Below, one piece after another: positions 1 through 9,236 of a stretch of DNA of 64,000 bases. The notes below the pieces were generated by a model, which saw only the letters and a list, made by a program, of their open reading frames with translations, was not told where the DNA came from and made no database searches. This DNA comes from WHTK01 sp963711035. GTDB lineage: Bacteria > Chloroflexota > Dehalococcoidia > DSTF01 > WHTK01. Within the stretch, counting starts at the first letter, position 1. Each line of letters opens with the position of its first letter. The DNA lies in contig CAVQCN010000003.1 in the NCBI GenBank assembly GCA_963711035.1, positions 434,001 to 498,000 on the forward strand. Direction: 5' to 3'. Made by a program: the position numbers and the translations under genes.

Positions 1-159
1 TCGACGGAGGAAGAGGCTCAGCTCGTCGAGCTGCTGCCCAACGTCTTCGCGGGCGCCACCAGCCGCGGCGGCATCGAGGCAACGATGGGTCTCGTGCATG
101 GCCTCGGCTCGCGCGGAGAGACGAAGAGCAAGCCCTTCTGGGCGTTCTGGAAGAAATAG
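1..159 (+). CDS. C-terminal end of an unidentified protein (partial at window start)
   Basis: Only the last 52 codons are present, ending at TAG 157-159. The peptide contains an acidic, leucine-containing stretch (EEEAQLVELLPNVF), a glycine-rich middle, and a basic aromatic tail (SKPFWAFWKK). I do not recognise the family and see no catalytic motif. GC-rich third codon positions match neighbouring genes, which supports a real coding end. A strong hairpin starts 14 bases after the stop, so this is the last gene of its transcript. Confidence 0.6.
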   Translation, partial: STEEEAQLVELLPNVFAGATSRGGIEATMGLVHGLGSRGETKSKPFWAFWKK

Positions 160-172
160 GCGCGTCGTTTCA

Positions 173-216
173 GAAGAAGACGGCCCCGGGGTTGCGGACC
201 CGGGGCCGTCTTCTTC
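173..216 (+). terminator. Strong intrinsic terminator
   Basis: A perfect 18-bp inverted repeat (GAAGAAGACGGCCCCGGG at 173-190 and its complement at 199-216) encloses an 8-base loop. The right arm ends in a pyrimidine run (TCTTCTTCTTAT). It follows the partial gene closely and would stop its transcript. Reading leftward it could also serve the alcohol dehydrogenase transcript, although the left side lacks a clean T run for that strand. Confidence 0.85.
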
Positions 217-251
217 TTATACCACCTGAGTGCTCGCAAGACGGGAGCCTG

Positions 252-280
252 GCTCATCCTGAGGCTCTCAAAGGATGAGC
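252..280. repeat. Small intergenic inverted repeat (CATCCTGAG...GGATG type)
   Basis: GCTCATCCT at 252-260 pairs perfectly with AGGATGAGC at 272-280 across an 11-base loop. Similar 'catcctgag...aaggatg' hairpins are scattered between genes in many bacterial genomes as non-coding repeats. It lies between two convergent genes. Its function is unknown; family membership is judged by eye only. Confidence 0.45.
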
Positions 281-307
281 GACTACGATCACAGCCTTCG
301 CTGACAC

Positions 308-1400
308 CTAGTCGAACGTGATGACGGTGCGGACGACCTCGCCGGCTTCCATCGCCCGGAAGGCCTCCATCAGGTCATCGAGATGGGCGCGGCGCGTGAC
401 CATCTCGTCCAGACGCAAGTTGCCCTGCATGTAGAACTCGACGTAGCGCGGCATGTCGATGCGGAAGCGGTTGCTGCCCATCTGGCTGCCCTGAAACTTG
501 CCCCGCATCAGCCAGCGCCCGTCGATCTCGACGTTCTGGCCCACCGGCACCAGGCCGATTACCGTCGCCGTGCCGCCCACCGCGATCGACTGGATGCACT
601 GCTCCGCCGTCTTCTTGCCGCCGATCGCCTCGAAGGCGTAGTCGACGCCGCCGCCCGTCATGTCGCGGATCGCCTGCACCGGGTCGTGCGAGGACGCATC
701 GATGACGTGCGTGGCGCCGAATTCCTTCGCCGTCGCCAGCTTGTTCTCGAATACGTCCACGGCGATGATCTGCCGCGCTCCGGAGATGCGGGCGCCCTGG
801 ATCGCCGAGATGCCGATGCCGCCGGCGCCGAACACCGCGACGGTCGAGCCCGGCTCCACCTTGGCCGTGTTCATGACGGCGCCCATGCCGGTCGTGACGC
901 CGCAGCCGATGAGCGCGGCCTGCTCGAAGGGCATGTCGTCGCGGATCTTCACCAGGGCGTGCTCGTGCACCAGCATCTTCTCGGCGTGCGTGGAGAGGCC
1001 GCTGTGCTGGAAGAGCGACTGGCCGTTCCAGCTCAGGCGTGGCTTCTGGTCCGGCGCGCGCAGCAGGTCCGGGCGGTTGGTGCAGCGGAAGGGGTTGCCG
1101 CTGAGGCACTGGTCGCAGTTTCCGCAGAAGGACGAGAGGCACATGATCACGTGGTCGCCCGGCTTCACATAAGTGACGTTGGGGCCTACCGCTTCGACGA
1201 TGCCGGCACCCTCGTGCCCCATGACGGCCGGGATGTTCATGATCGGAGTCGCCGTGCAGGTAGTGCAGGTCACTGTGGCAGACACCACTCGCCATGGTGC
1301 GCACCAGCACCTCGTTGGCCATCGGCGAGTCGATCTCGACGTCTTCGATGGCGACTTCGGGGAACGGCGCGCTGGTCTTGCGCAAAACGGCAGCTTTCAC
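308..1400 (-). CDS. Zinc-dependent alcohol dehydrogenase, frameshifted
   Basis: MDR-superfamily alcohol dehydrogenase that would oxidise an alcohol with NAD or a bound nicotinamide cofactor. The start is GTG at 1398-1400 behind a GGGAGAGAG ribosome site. The N-terminus carries the catalytic zinc Cys (GVCHSDLH) and is followed by GHEGAG. CGNCDQCLSGNPFRC supplies the four structural-zinc cysteines, and the Rossmann motif is VFGAGGIGISA. The reading frame changes near 1243-1252: the N-terminal frame reaches HGDS, and the homologous continuation (PIMNIPAVMGHEG) is one base further along. Removing one base gives about 363 residues, normal for the family. Both halves are well conserved, so an assembly indel is as likely as true inactivation. 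The uninterrupted downstream part is 308-1288. Confidence 0.85.
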
Positions 1401-1744
1401 GATCTCTCTCCCTCTGCTTGCGTGGCGTGGTGGTGGCTGGCCGCAGTCTCGTCAAAGCGGCGTGGCGTGTCAAGGCGAAGCGGCGCCGAGGGTGACACAC
1501 GTGGCGCGGAAGCGCGTTAGAACATAAGAGACCAGGACAAGGATCGTCTGGTGTCGCTGTGCCGGGAAGGAGCCGTTCGGCCTTCGCTTAACCCCTCTTC
1601 TCGACAATAACATCCAGATTGACGACGGATTCGTATCTCCACTGGACGGATCTGTCGCCTCGCCCGTCTCGCTCGAAATTCGCTCTGAATTGGGGGCCTC
1701 TTACCCTGTCCGTCGACCAATCTGCTCAGCCCGAGGGGCGAACC
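1401..1744. other. Divergent intergenic region, no gene recognised
   Basis: This stretch of 344 bases separates the alcohol dehydrogenase (leftward) from the wall operon (rightward). The frame of the downstream membrane protein stays open upstream to about 1619, but the added residues look random and lack a ribosome site, so I treat them as non-coding. It must hold promoters for both directions; I see no convincing -35/-10 pair. Confidence 0.4.
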
Positions 1745-2221
1745 ATGGTGACAGACGTCCGGGTCGCGACCTCGGTTGGACACGTGCCTCAAGACCTGGC
1801 ACGGCAAGCGGGACGTCGCCGTGAATCGTTGCGTCTGACGCGCGGCTGGTGCGTCCTCTTCATCCTGGCCCTGACGGTTGCCGTCGATCTGCTGATCATC
1901 TCGCGCATGGTGTTCCTGATAGTCGGCGTGTCGAGCGGTGTCGGCTCGACGGTCGTCGACGTGACGAACCCCCTGGTCACGCCGTTCCTGGGCGACATCT
2001 CGCGCCACATCGACCACGACCAGACCTTCGAGCCGGAGCTGCTCATCGCCGTGGCGTTCTACGGCGGCATGGGGCTGCTGGCCGCGTTCCTGTTGCTCAT
2101 CGCCGGCCTCCTTGCTCGGCTGTTCGGGTTCGTGCTCGGCGTCTTCCACTCGGAGCCTCGCGCGCCTCTGCCGATCGATGAGGGGCAGGAGGCTCGGATC
2201 CGGGACCGGGTCGGTCGATGA
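1745..2221 (+). CDS. Small membrane protein preceding the PBP
   Basis: Predicted protein of 158 residues with no recognised family. A basic N-terminal part is followed by two hydrophobic helices (about residues 42-67, containing WCVLFILALTVAVDLLII, and 100-130, containing LLIAVAFYGGMGLLAAFLLL), then a short charged tail. ATG 1745 was chosen because GAGGGGCG lies just upstream and hydrophobic content starts soon after; an upstream in-frame start at 1619 adds unlikely sequence. The stop overlaps the PBP start (ATGA, 2218-2221), so the two are probably translationally coupled and the protein may work in cell-wall synthesis. That role is inference from position only. Confidence 0.65.
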   Translation: MVTDVRVATSVGHVPQDLARQAGRRRESLRLTRGWCVLFILALTVAVDLLIISRMVFLIVGVSSGVGSTVVDVTNPLVTPFLGDISRHIDHDQTFEPELLIAVAFYGGMGLLAAFLLLIAGLLARLFGFVLGVFHSEPRAPLPIDEGQEARIRDRVGR

Positions 2222-4864
2222 TCCAGCGGCGCCGGCGCAGGTCGATCCTCTTTCACCTCAGCATCCTGGCCATCCTCGCCTTCGTCGGCGTGTTCATCGC
2301 GGGCCTCGTCGCGTCGAGCGCCGCGTATGTCGTCTACCGCAACGAGGTCAGCGACTTCGTTTCGCCCGATGAGCTGGCCGTGAACCAGCCGGCGGTCGGC
2401 GCCAAGATTCTGGACCGCAACGGCAACCTCCTCTACCAGGTCGTCAGCAGCGACTACGGTATCCGCAACCCGGTGACGCTGGACAACGTGGCGCCTGCGT
2501 TCCTGGCGGCAACGATCGCGACCGAGGACAAATCGTTCTACCAGAACGCGGGCATCAACCTGCAGGGCATCCTGCGCGCGTCTACCGAAAACCTGAACTT
2601 CCTGGGCGGGAAGGACCTGTTCCAGGGCAGCGGCGGCAGCTCGATCACGCAGCAGCTGGTCAAGAACCTCTACATCCCCCAGGACGAGCGCTACGAACGC
2701 AGCCTCGACCGCAAGGTCAAAGAGGTCGTCTACGCCCTGGAGATGACGCGCCGCTACAGCAAGGACCAGATCCTGCAGTGGTACGTGAACCAGATCAGCT
2801 ACGGCGGCCTGCTCAACGGCATCGAGGCGGCGTCCGAGGGCTACTTCGGCAAGACGGCGAGCGAGCTGACCCTGGCCGAAGCAGCGCTCATCGCCGGCCT
2901 GCCCCAGTCACCGGCCGAGTACGACCCGTACGAGCATCCCGACACCGCCATCGCGCGCCGCAACGAAGTGCTCGACCTCATGGCAAAGATGAAGCGCGTC
3001 CAGATCGGGCCGGACCGGTACTTCGACATATCGCAGCAGGACATCGACGCCGCGAAGGATGCTCCTCTCGAGCTGAAACCGCGCGACATCGACATCCGGG
3101 CGCCGCACTTCGTCCTCACCTACGTCATGCCGCGCCTGGAGCAGATGTTTGGCACCGAGGCCCTGCAGCGTGACGGCCTCGTCATTCAGACGTCGCTCGA
3201 CCTCGATCTGCAGAACGAGGTGCAGGGCACCCTAGAGAAGTGGGTGGCGCAGTACGAGGACGCTTCCAACAGCCACAACGGCGCCGTCACCGTCCTCGAC
3301 TCGCAGACCAGCCAGATCCTGGTCATGCTCGGCAGCCGCGACTACTACCGCAAGGACATCCAGGGCGAGAACAACAACCTGCTGGCACTGAACTCGCCCG
3401 GCTCGTCATTCAAGCCGTTCGTGTACCTGACGGGCTTCGCCGACCTGGGCTGGACGCCCGCGACCATGCTGGACGACAAGCCGACGCAGTACGTCGAGTC
3501 GGACGGCTCCATCTTCGTGCCGCACGATCCAATCAAGAACCAGTACCTGGGGCGGGTCACGGTGCGCTCGGCGCTCGGCAACTCGCTGAACATCCCGGCC
3601 TTCAACGCGGCCAAAGCGATCGGCATCCAGTCGATCGTCGACATGGCGCACAAGTTCGGCTTCACGACGTTCAACGGCCAGTACGGTCCGTCCATCGCCA
3701 TCGGCGGCACCGATATCCGCGTCCTCGATCTCGCCTACGCCTACAGCACGCTGGCGCGCGCCGGCGAGATGGTCGGCGACCCGACGGTGCTGCCGGACGA
3801 TCTCGACAAGCGGCAGATGGAGCCCGTCTCGATCCTCTCGGTGAAGGCGGCGGATGGCACCGTGCTCTACGACTGGAACCAGCGCCTGCTACGCACGCAG
3901 GTCGTCTCACCGGAGCAGGCGTTCCTCGTGACCTCGATCCTGACCGACGGCCACGCCGAGTGCATCACCTTCGGCTGCGGCGGCCTGCAGTTCAGCGGCA
4001 TGACCGTCGCCGTGAAGACGGGCACCAGCGAGCCCTTCGCTCCGGACGGCCCGGACGCGGGCAAGATCGGCGAGACGCTGGCCTTTGGCTACACGCCCGA
4101 CTACGTCGTCGGTGTCTGGGCCGGCAACGCGGATAACTCACCCGTGCAGAACATCTACAGCACGACGATCGCGTACCAGATCATGCACGACGCGATGCTG
4201 GAGACGTACAACGGCCGCCAGGCGACGCCGTTCGCGGAGCCGCCTGGCGTCACGCACGTCCGCATCTGCGATCGACGACGGCTGTCGCACGGACCTCGCC
4301 CTGAAATCGCAGGTCGCTGAGCTGACGCGTGCGGCGCAGAGCAGCCCCACGCCGGCGGTGATCGATCAGCGCACCGGCCAGCCGGCGAATGACTCGACGC
4401 CGCCGCAGTTTCTCGTGACGGCCACTCCGACGCCGACCACCACGAGCGCCAACGGCCAGCAGAACCAGGCCCAGGCTGCTCCGACGCCATCACCGACGTC
4501 CACGCCGATCCCGGCTGCCACGACCGCTCCGACGAATAGCGGCGGCAACGCCGTGCCGCCGAGCGGCGGAAATCCCGTGGCGGTGATTACGGCACCAAAT
4601 GGCTCCGTGGCTGCGGGTAGCGTGGTTCAGATCACGGGCACGGCCACGTCTATCGCCTTCGACCACTACACGTTGCAGTACAGCAGCACTGCGTTACCCG
4701 GGAGCTGGGTCACGATCGGCACGTCGCCGACGCCGGTGACTAGTGGCACGCTGGGCACCTGGGTCCTGAGCGGCGTTCCCAGTGGGCAATACGTCATCCG
4801 TCTGGTCGTCGCCGACAAGGTCGGCCAGACGGCGAGTTCGATCGCCCAGATCGCGGTGCAGTAG
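2218..4864 (+). CDS. Bifunctional penicillin-binding protein (class A PBP), frameshifted near C-terminus
   Basis: Makes and cross-links peptidoglycan outside the membrane. A signal anchor (residues about 10-40) is followed by a family-51 transglycosylase domain with EDKSFYQNAG near residue 103, GGSSITQQLVKNLY and RKVKEVVYALEMTRRYSK. The transpeptidase domain has SSFK near 395, SLN near 455 and KTGTSE near 599. The first frame stops at 4320, but near 4268-4273 (after HVRIC) the sequence continues in the next frame with IDDGCRTDLALKS, a Thr/Pro/Gln-rich linker and a C-terminal beta-sandwich-like domain (PVAVITAPNGSVAAGSVVQI) ending at 4864. One base in excess explains this, and the rebuilt protein is about 881 residues. 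Such linker-plus-Ig-like tails are common in Chloroflexota PBPs. Confidence 0.9.
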
Positions 4865-4870
4865 GAGCGT

Positions 4871-5281
4871 ATGACGAACAACGGGTTCAACGGCGGCGGA
4901 GGCTCGCGCGTACGGTTGGCGTTCATCGCCGGCCTGACGTTCGCCGTCCTTGCCCTGGTCTGGGTTGCCGTCTTCTACGTAGCGGCCGGACTGGCGCACG
5001 ACCAGGTCGACTCCCTGAGCGACGCTACGGCGCCTGCGGCTACGCCCTCGATGGACATTCGCTTCGACTGCGAGGAGATCGAACGCACCGCCTTCCGGTC
5101 TGCCGCCGAACGCGACTGGTTCGAGTCGACGTGTCCACAGGCGCAGCGGGAGGTTCAGCCCACGCCTGCGCCGCTGCCGACGGCCGGCCCTGACCGCACC
5201 GACTGCAACGAGATTCGCGGCACGGCCTATCGCAGCCCGCAGGAGCGGCAGTTCTATCTCTCGAACTGCATCGCCAACTAG
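4871..5281 (+). CDS. Membrane-anchored protein with duplicated DCxEIxxTAxRSxxER motif
   Basis: Protein of 136 residues. A Gly/Asn-rich start precedes one transmembrane helix (about residues 15-42, LAFIAGLTFAVLALVWVAVF). The rest is probably outside the cell. It contains two copies of a motif of about 23 residues: DCEEIERTAFRSAAERDWF near residues 65-83, ending in a second Cys at about 88, and DCNEIRGTAYRSPQERQFY near 111-129, ending in Cys at about 134. A Pro/Thr linker joins them. Each unit could close one disulphide. It begins 7 bases after the reconstructed PBP stop, so an extracytoplasmic wall role is inferred. I know no named family for it. Confidence 0.7.
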   Translation: MTNNGFNGGGGSRVRLAFIAGLTFAVLALVWVAVFYVAAGLAHDQVDSLSDATAPAATPSMDIRFDCEEIERTAFRSAAERDWFESTCPQAQREVQPTPAPLPTAGPDRTDCNEIRGTAYRSPQERQFYLSNCIAN

Positions 5282-5361
5282 GGAACGCTGCAGCATCGCC
5301 GAGGCCGCAGCGCGCTTGGACGTAAAGGACTTCTCGTCTTTTCGGGGTGCCTGCCGGGGGA

Positions 5362-5386
5362 GATGCTTCGCTGCGCTCAGCATGAC
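5362..5386. repeat. Intergenic repeat (GATGCTTCGCTGCGCTCAGCATGAC type)
   Basis: A short hairpin with arms ATGCT (5363-5367) and AGCAT (5379-5383) around a CG-rich loop. The words GATGCTTCG and CTCAGCATGAC recur as intergenic repeats in many environmental bacterial genomes, so this is probably a dispersed repeat and not a gene part. No second copy was seen in this window. Confidence 0.4.
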
Positions 5387-5507
5387 AACCGTGGGCCTCG
5401 CGGCCGCCCGAGGCCGACGCTGAGGAGCCGAGTTGCTACACTGCGCTGCGGAATGGGGCACGGCAGTGGCCGTCGCGCTTTGACACTGCAAGGGAGGAGA
5501 CTGGGCA

Positions 5508-6326
5508 ATGGTTCGCACGAAAGACGGCGTTTTGCTTCTGGACAAGGAGGAGAACGGCCGTATCTGGGTGATAACCCTCAACCGGCCTGAGCGGCTCAAT
5601 GCCTTCAACGGTGAGCTGCGCAAGACTCTGCACGAGACCTACTTCGAATTCGCGGCCGATGACGATGCCTGGGTCGCCATCCTCACAGGCAACGGCCGTG
5701 CATTCGGCTCCGGCCAGGATCTGAAGGAGCGGGCAGACCGCAACGCCGCAGCCCTGGAAGGCCGGCCCGATCCGATGGTGCAGATGCCGGACTACATGCG
5801 CGATATCTTCCCGCTGGCCGAATCGCTGAACTGCTGGAAGCCGATGATCGCGGCCGTCAACGGCATCGCCGTGGCCGGCGGCTTCAACCATGCCATCCAG
5901 TGCGACATCCGTATCGCCGCCGAGTCGGCGGAGTTCGGCGTCACCGAGGTGCGCTGGAACCAGGGTGGTACGTGGATCTGGCAGCTGGCGCGCATCATCG
6001 GCATGGGCCATGCACTCGAGCTCTGTATGTGGGGCGACCGGCGAATCACGGCCCAGCGTGCCTACGAGATCGGCCTCGTCAATCAGGTCGTCCCGGACGA
6101 TCAGCTGATGCCGACCGCGATGGAGTGGGCCACGCGCATGATCGACCTGGCGCCACGCTCGGTGCGCAACTTCAAAGAGCAGGTCTACAAGGCCTTCTAC
6201 ACAGGCCCCTTCGAGGCGCGGCGGGCCGGTGCACACCTCGAGCAGAACCTGCGCGGCATGCAGGACTCGATCGAGGGGCCGAAGGCCTTCGCGGAGAAGC
6301 GCCGGCCGAAGTTCACGAACAGCTAG
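5508..6326 (+). CDS. Enoyl-CoA hydratase/isomerase family protein
   Basis: Crotonase-fold enzyme of 272 residues, acting on an acyl-CoA thioester. The first oxyanion-hole segment is VAILTGNGRAFGSGQDLKER (about residues 57-76) and the second is VNGIAVAGGFNHAIQCDIRI (about 120-139). The usual catalytic Glu positions are present in the ITEVR-like stretch FGVTEVRWNQGG, but the second acidic residue is not clear, so a hydratase, isomerase or other crotonase activity cannot be separated. AAGGGAGGAGA sits 7 bases before ATG 5508. It is transcribed alone and ends at a strong hairpin. Substrate unknown; context implies fatty or cyclic acyl-CoA breakdown. Confidence 0.88.
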   Translation: MVRTKDGVLLLDKEENGRIWVITLNRPERLNAFNGELRKTLHETYFEFAADDDAWVAILTGNGRAFGSGQDLKERADRNAAALEGRPDPMVQMPDYMRDIFPLAESLNCWKPMIAAVNGIAVAGGFNHAIQCDIRIAAESAEFGVTEVRWNQGGTWIWQLARIIGMGHALELCMWGDRRITAQRAYEIGLVNQVVPDDQLMPTAMEWATRMIDLAPRSVRNFKEQVYKAFYTGPFEARRAGAHLEQNLRGMQDSIEGPKAFAEKRRPKFTNS

Positions 6327-6342
6327 GCCACTCGTTGGGCTA

Positions 6343-6379
6343 AAGAGAACCGGGAGCATCGCTTGCTCCCGGTTCTCTT
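6343..6379 (+). terminator. Intrinsic terminator after the enoyl-CoA hydratase
   Basis: A perfect 16-bp inverted repeat (6343-6358 and 6364-6379; arm AAGAGAACCGGGAGCA) has a 5-base loop and ends in TTCTCTTGTCT. It lies 17 bases after the hydratase stop and 15 bases before the end of the convergent gene, so it can serve both directions. Confidence 0.88.
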
Positions 6380-6393
6380 GTCTCGGACGCTGC

Positions 6394-6801
6394 TCAGTCC
6401 CGCTTGGGACCAAAGAAGGGCATTTTGCGCGGATAATCCTTGGCATACGTGTTGCCCGGCGGCATCGCGTCCATCTGGTTGTAGCGGCCGATGACCTCGA
6501 CCCAGCGTGAGAGGTAGCTGGATGTGACCTCGTAGCGGAAGAAGCGCGCCTTGCCGCGAATCTCCGGGTTCGGCTCGTTCTCCGAGAAGTGGTCGATGAG
6601 CTTGCCGCGCAGGCCGTAGCGGGCACGGCTACCGGCGTAGCCGACGTAGAGCACGCGCATCGACTCGTCGGCGATCTCGTAGACGCCGTTGCTGCCCGAG
6701 AGCTTGGCGGCGGCGGGCGTCCAGAGGGGCGTGCCCTCGTAGTTGCGCCAATCCTTCCATGGCATGCGAATCTGCCAGCTGGCGCGGTCGACGTTGGTCA
6801 T
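6394..6801 (-). CDS. Small GIY-YIG-like protein in a CoA-transferase operon
   Basis: Protein of 135 residues. The segment GVYEIADESMRVLYVGYA followed by GLRGKLIDHF resembles the GIY-YIG fold (Gxy-Y then LYVG, then a conserved Arg and a later Glu/Asn). Family assignment is tentative, and nuclease activity is not assumed. The start codon overlaps the stop of the upstream CaiB gene (ATGA, 6798-6801), so it is the last gene of the leftward ACAD-CaiB-CaiB operon. The C-terminus is basic and aromatic (YPRKMPFFGPKRD). Its place among acyl-CoA genes is odd for a nuclease and suggests a different role for this fold. The stop is followed by the shared terminator. Confidence 0.7.
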   Translation of the reverse strand: MTNVDRASWQIRMPWKDWRNYEGTPLWTPAAAKLSGSNGVYEIADESMRVLYVGYAGSRARYGLRGKLIDHFSENEPNPEIRGKARFFRYEVTSSYLSRWVEVIGRYNQMDAMPPGNTYAKDYPRKMPFFGPKRD

Positions 6802-8031
6802 GGTGCAGTCCTTTCGACTGGGAGAACGGTGGCGCCGGCCTCGACAAGGGCGTCGATCTCCGCCTCGGTCATGCCGAGGAGGTCGCGCAGCACCGTTTCG
6901 GTGTGTTCGCTTTGTTGCGGGCCGCGTCGTGAGACGATGCGTGAGTGACGCGCCGTCCAGCCGGCGCGGCTGACGCGCAGAGTTTGGCCGTCGCCCATGT
7001 CGATTGCGTTGAAGGCGTTGCGATGCAGGTACTGAGCGTCCTCCGCGATCTCGGCAGTACTCAGTACGGCACCGGCCGGCACGCCGGCCTGCTGCAGCAG
7101 GTGCATCGCCTCGATGTGGTCTTGTGTCGCCGTCCAGGCCGTGATCTCGGCGTCGAGGCGGTCCTCGTTGCGCTTGCGGTCGACGGCTGTAGCGAAGGTG
7201 GGCTCGGTGGCGAGGTCCGGACGGCTCATAACGTTGCACAGCGCCGTCCATTCCGCATCGTTCGTCGCCGTGATCGCGAGCCACTTGTCGTCGCCGCGGC
7301 AGGGGTAGATCGAGTGCGGCGCCAGCATCGGGTCGCGGTTTGCCATGCGCTGGTCGACGCGGCCGTTGAGCGCGTAGTCGAGCACGTACTCGCCGACGAG
7401 CTGCGTCTCGCCGTCGCGCATCGCCACCTCGATCATCTGCCCCTCGCCCGTCTTGCGTCGGTGGTAGAGGCCGGCCATGACGGCAAGGGCGGCGTGGACG
7501 CCGGCGTTGTAGTCGCAGTAGTAGTTGCCGGGCTTGAGGGGAGGCTTGTCCGGGTAGCCCGTCAGGAACGAGAGGCCGCTCATAGCGTCGATGCCGGGGC
7601 CGTAGGAGGTCATGTTGGCGCGCGGGCCGGTCCGTCCGAAGGCGGGCATGGACACGGAGATGATGCCGGGGTTGATCTTCGCCAGATCTTCGTACTCCAG
7701 GCCCCAGTTACGCATGACGCGCGGGCTGAAGTTCTCGATGACGACGTCGCTGATGGCGACGAGGCGTTTGATTACGTCACGCGCTTCCGCCGTGCCCATG
7801 TCGAGAGCAATACCGAGCTTGCTGCGGTTGCGCTCCTGGAAGCTGGACCAGTGGTTCGTGCTGCCCCAGCCATCGGCCGGCGCCGTGGGGCGGGCTGCGC
7901 GTGTGCTCGACCTTGATCACCTCGGCGCCGAGCTCGCCCAGCAGCGACGTGCCGACCGGGCCTGCGACCACGATCGTGAAGTCGAGGACGCGGACGCCAG
8001 CCAGTGGCGGTACGGAAGCGTCGACGCGCAT
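6798..8031 (-). CDS. CaiB/BaiF-type CoA transferase, frameshifted
   Basis: Family III CoA transferase that moves CoA between carboxylic acids through an Asp-bound intermediate. ATG 8031 overlaps the stop of the upstream CaiB gene (TGATG). The N-terminus reads LAGVRVLDFTIVVAGPVGT and then GAEVIKVEH, typical of the family. Near 7871-7886 the frame shifts: after VEHTRSPP the homologous text (APADGWGSTNHW, then FQERNRSKLGIALDMGT) lies one base over, next to a CCCC run, which suggests an extra C. Rebuilt length is about 410 residues, normal for CaiB. The rest includes KINPGIISVSMPAFGRTGPR and GQMIEVAMRDGE. The clean part alone is 6798-7799. Paired with the adjacent CaiB it may form a two-subunit enzyme. 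Confidence 0.87.
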
Positions 8032-9230
8032 CAGATGATCCCCTGCTCGCGCATCAGCGAGAGCTCCTCGTGCGAGTAGCCCAGCCTGTCGCCGTAAATC
8101 TCGACGTTGTGCTCGCCGAGCAGCGGGGCGCGCTCCACCTTCAGTGGCGTCTTGGTCATCGAGAAGGCAGCGCCAACGTGCGGAAAGCGGCCGACGATGG
8201 GGTGGTCGCGCTCCGTGAAGAAGCCGCGCTCCACGAACTGCTCGTCGTTGAGCAGGTCGGAGGGGTCCATGACCTCCGTCCAGGGGTGGCGGAACTCCTG
8301 GGCGATGGCCACCGCGTCGCGCTTGTTCTTGTCGGCCAGCCAGGCCGTGATTAGCCGGTCGACTTCGTCCGCGTGGCCGCGCGGCGTCTCCCACAGCTCC
8401 GGGTCGCTGAGGCGCGGCGTCTCGGTGAATAGGCCGAGCAGCGTTGGATCGCTGGGAGCCCAATGGCAGTGCATGAAGCCGTCTTTGCAGGGCAGGATCG
8501 TGGACGGATAGAGGGCCGCCGGTGACTGCGAGAGGAGGCGCGCGCCGACGCGCTCGAAGACGATGCCGGCGTTGAGGGCGGGTGGCATGCCGGCGTGCGT
8601 GAAGCAGGTCGCCTCCGTGATCGACACGTCGAGGTGGTCGCCGTCGCCGTGCGAGTCGGCGTAGAGCAGAGCCGCCATCGTCGCGGCACCGGCGTGCAGG
8701 CCGCCCTGGTACTGCGCCTGGTGGCCTCCCGCCTTCAGCGGCTCGCGGTCCGGCAGTCCCGTGAGGTTGGCGTAGCCGGCGACGGAGTAGTCGACCAGCT
8801 CGTTGCCCTTGTAGTCCGCGTACGGACCTTCTGTGCCGAAGTGCGTGACCGACGTGACGATGAGGTCTGGGCGGTCGTGCTCCAGCCCGTCATAGGTGAG
8901 GCCGGCCGCGGCGAGTTGCTTCGCGCCGCCGCTCTCGACCAGCACCTGGCTGCGAGCGATGAGGTCGCGCAGGATTGCCTGGCCGGAGGGCGTCGTGATG
9001 TCGAGCGTGACGCTCTTCTTCGCCATCGAGAGGTGCAGGTGCAGGATCGACGTCTCCACGTTGGGCACGTCGTCCTTGAAGGGCGCCAGTCCGCGGATCG
9101 CGTCGCCCGAGCCCGGCCGCTCGACCTTGATCACCTCGGCGCCGAGCGCGGCGAGCAGCTTGGTGCAGTAGCCCCCGGCAATGCCCTCGCTGAGGTCGGT
9201 GACGACGATGCCGTCCAGGACGCCGGCCAT
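8031..9230 (-). CDS. CaiB/BaiF-type CoA transferase
   Basis: Intact protein of 399 residues. It has the family start (LDGIVVTDLSEGIAGGYCTK), the CoA-site motif GAEVIKVERPGSGDAIRG, and VTSVTHFGTEGPYADYKG preceding the region of the active-site Asp (ELVDYSVAGYANLTG). DHLDVSITEA is the usual conserved segment after the central hinge. It starts 7 bases after the ACAD stop and overlaps the next CaiB by one base, so it sits inside the leftward operon. Substrate cannot be told from sequence. The C-terminus ends EELSLMREQGII, a typical CaiB tail. Confidence 0.9.
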   Translation of the reverse strand: MAGVLDGIVVTDLSEGIAGGYCTKLLAALGAEVIKVERPGSGDAIRGLAPFKDDVPNVETSILHLHLSMAKKSVTLDITTPSGQAILRDLIARSQVLVESGGAKQLAAAGLTYDGLEHDRPDLIVTSVTHFGTEGPYADYKGNELVDYSVAGYANLTGLPDREPLKAGGHQAQYQGGLHAGAATMAALLYADSHGDGDHLDVSITEATCFTHAGMPPALNAGIVFERVGARLLSQSPAALYPSTILPCKDGFMHCHWAPSDPTLLGLFTETPRLSDPELWETPRGHADEVDRLITAWLADKNKRDAVAIAQEFRHPWTEVMDPSDLLNDEQFVERGFFTERDHPIVGRFPHVGAAFSMTKTPLKVERAPLLGEHNVEIYGDRLGYSHEELSLMREQGII

Positions 9231-9236
9231 GCGCGA

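Noticed and set aside
1619..1744. Upstream extension of the small membrane protein
   Set aside because: In frame but without ribosome site and with random-looking residues; ATG 1745 fits better.
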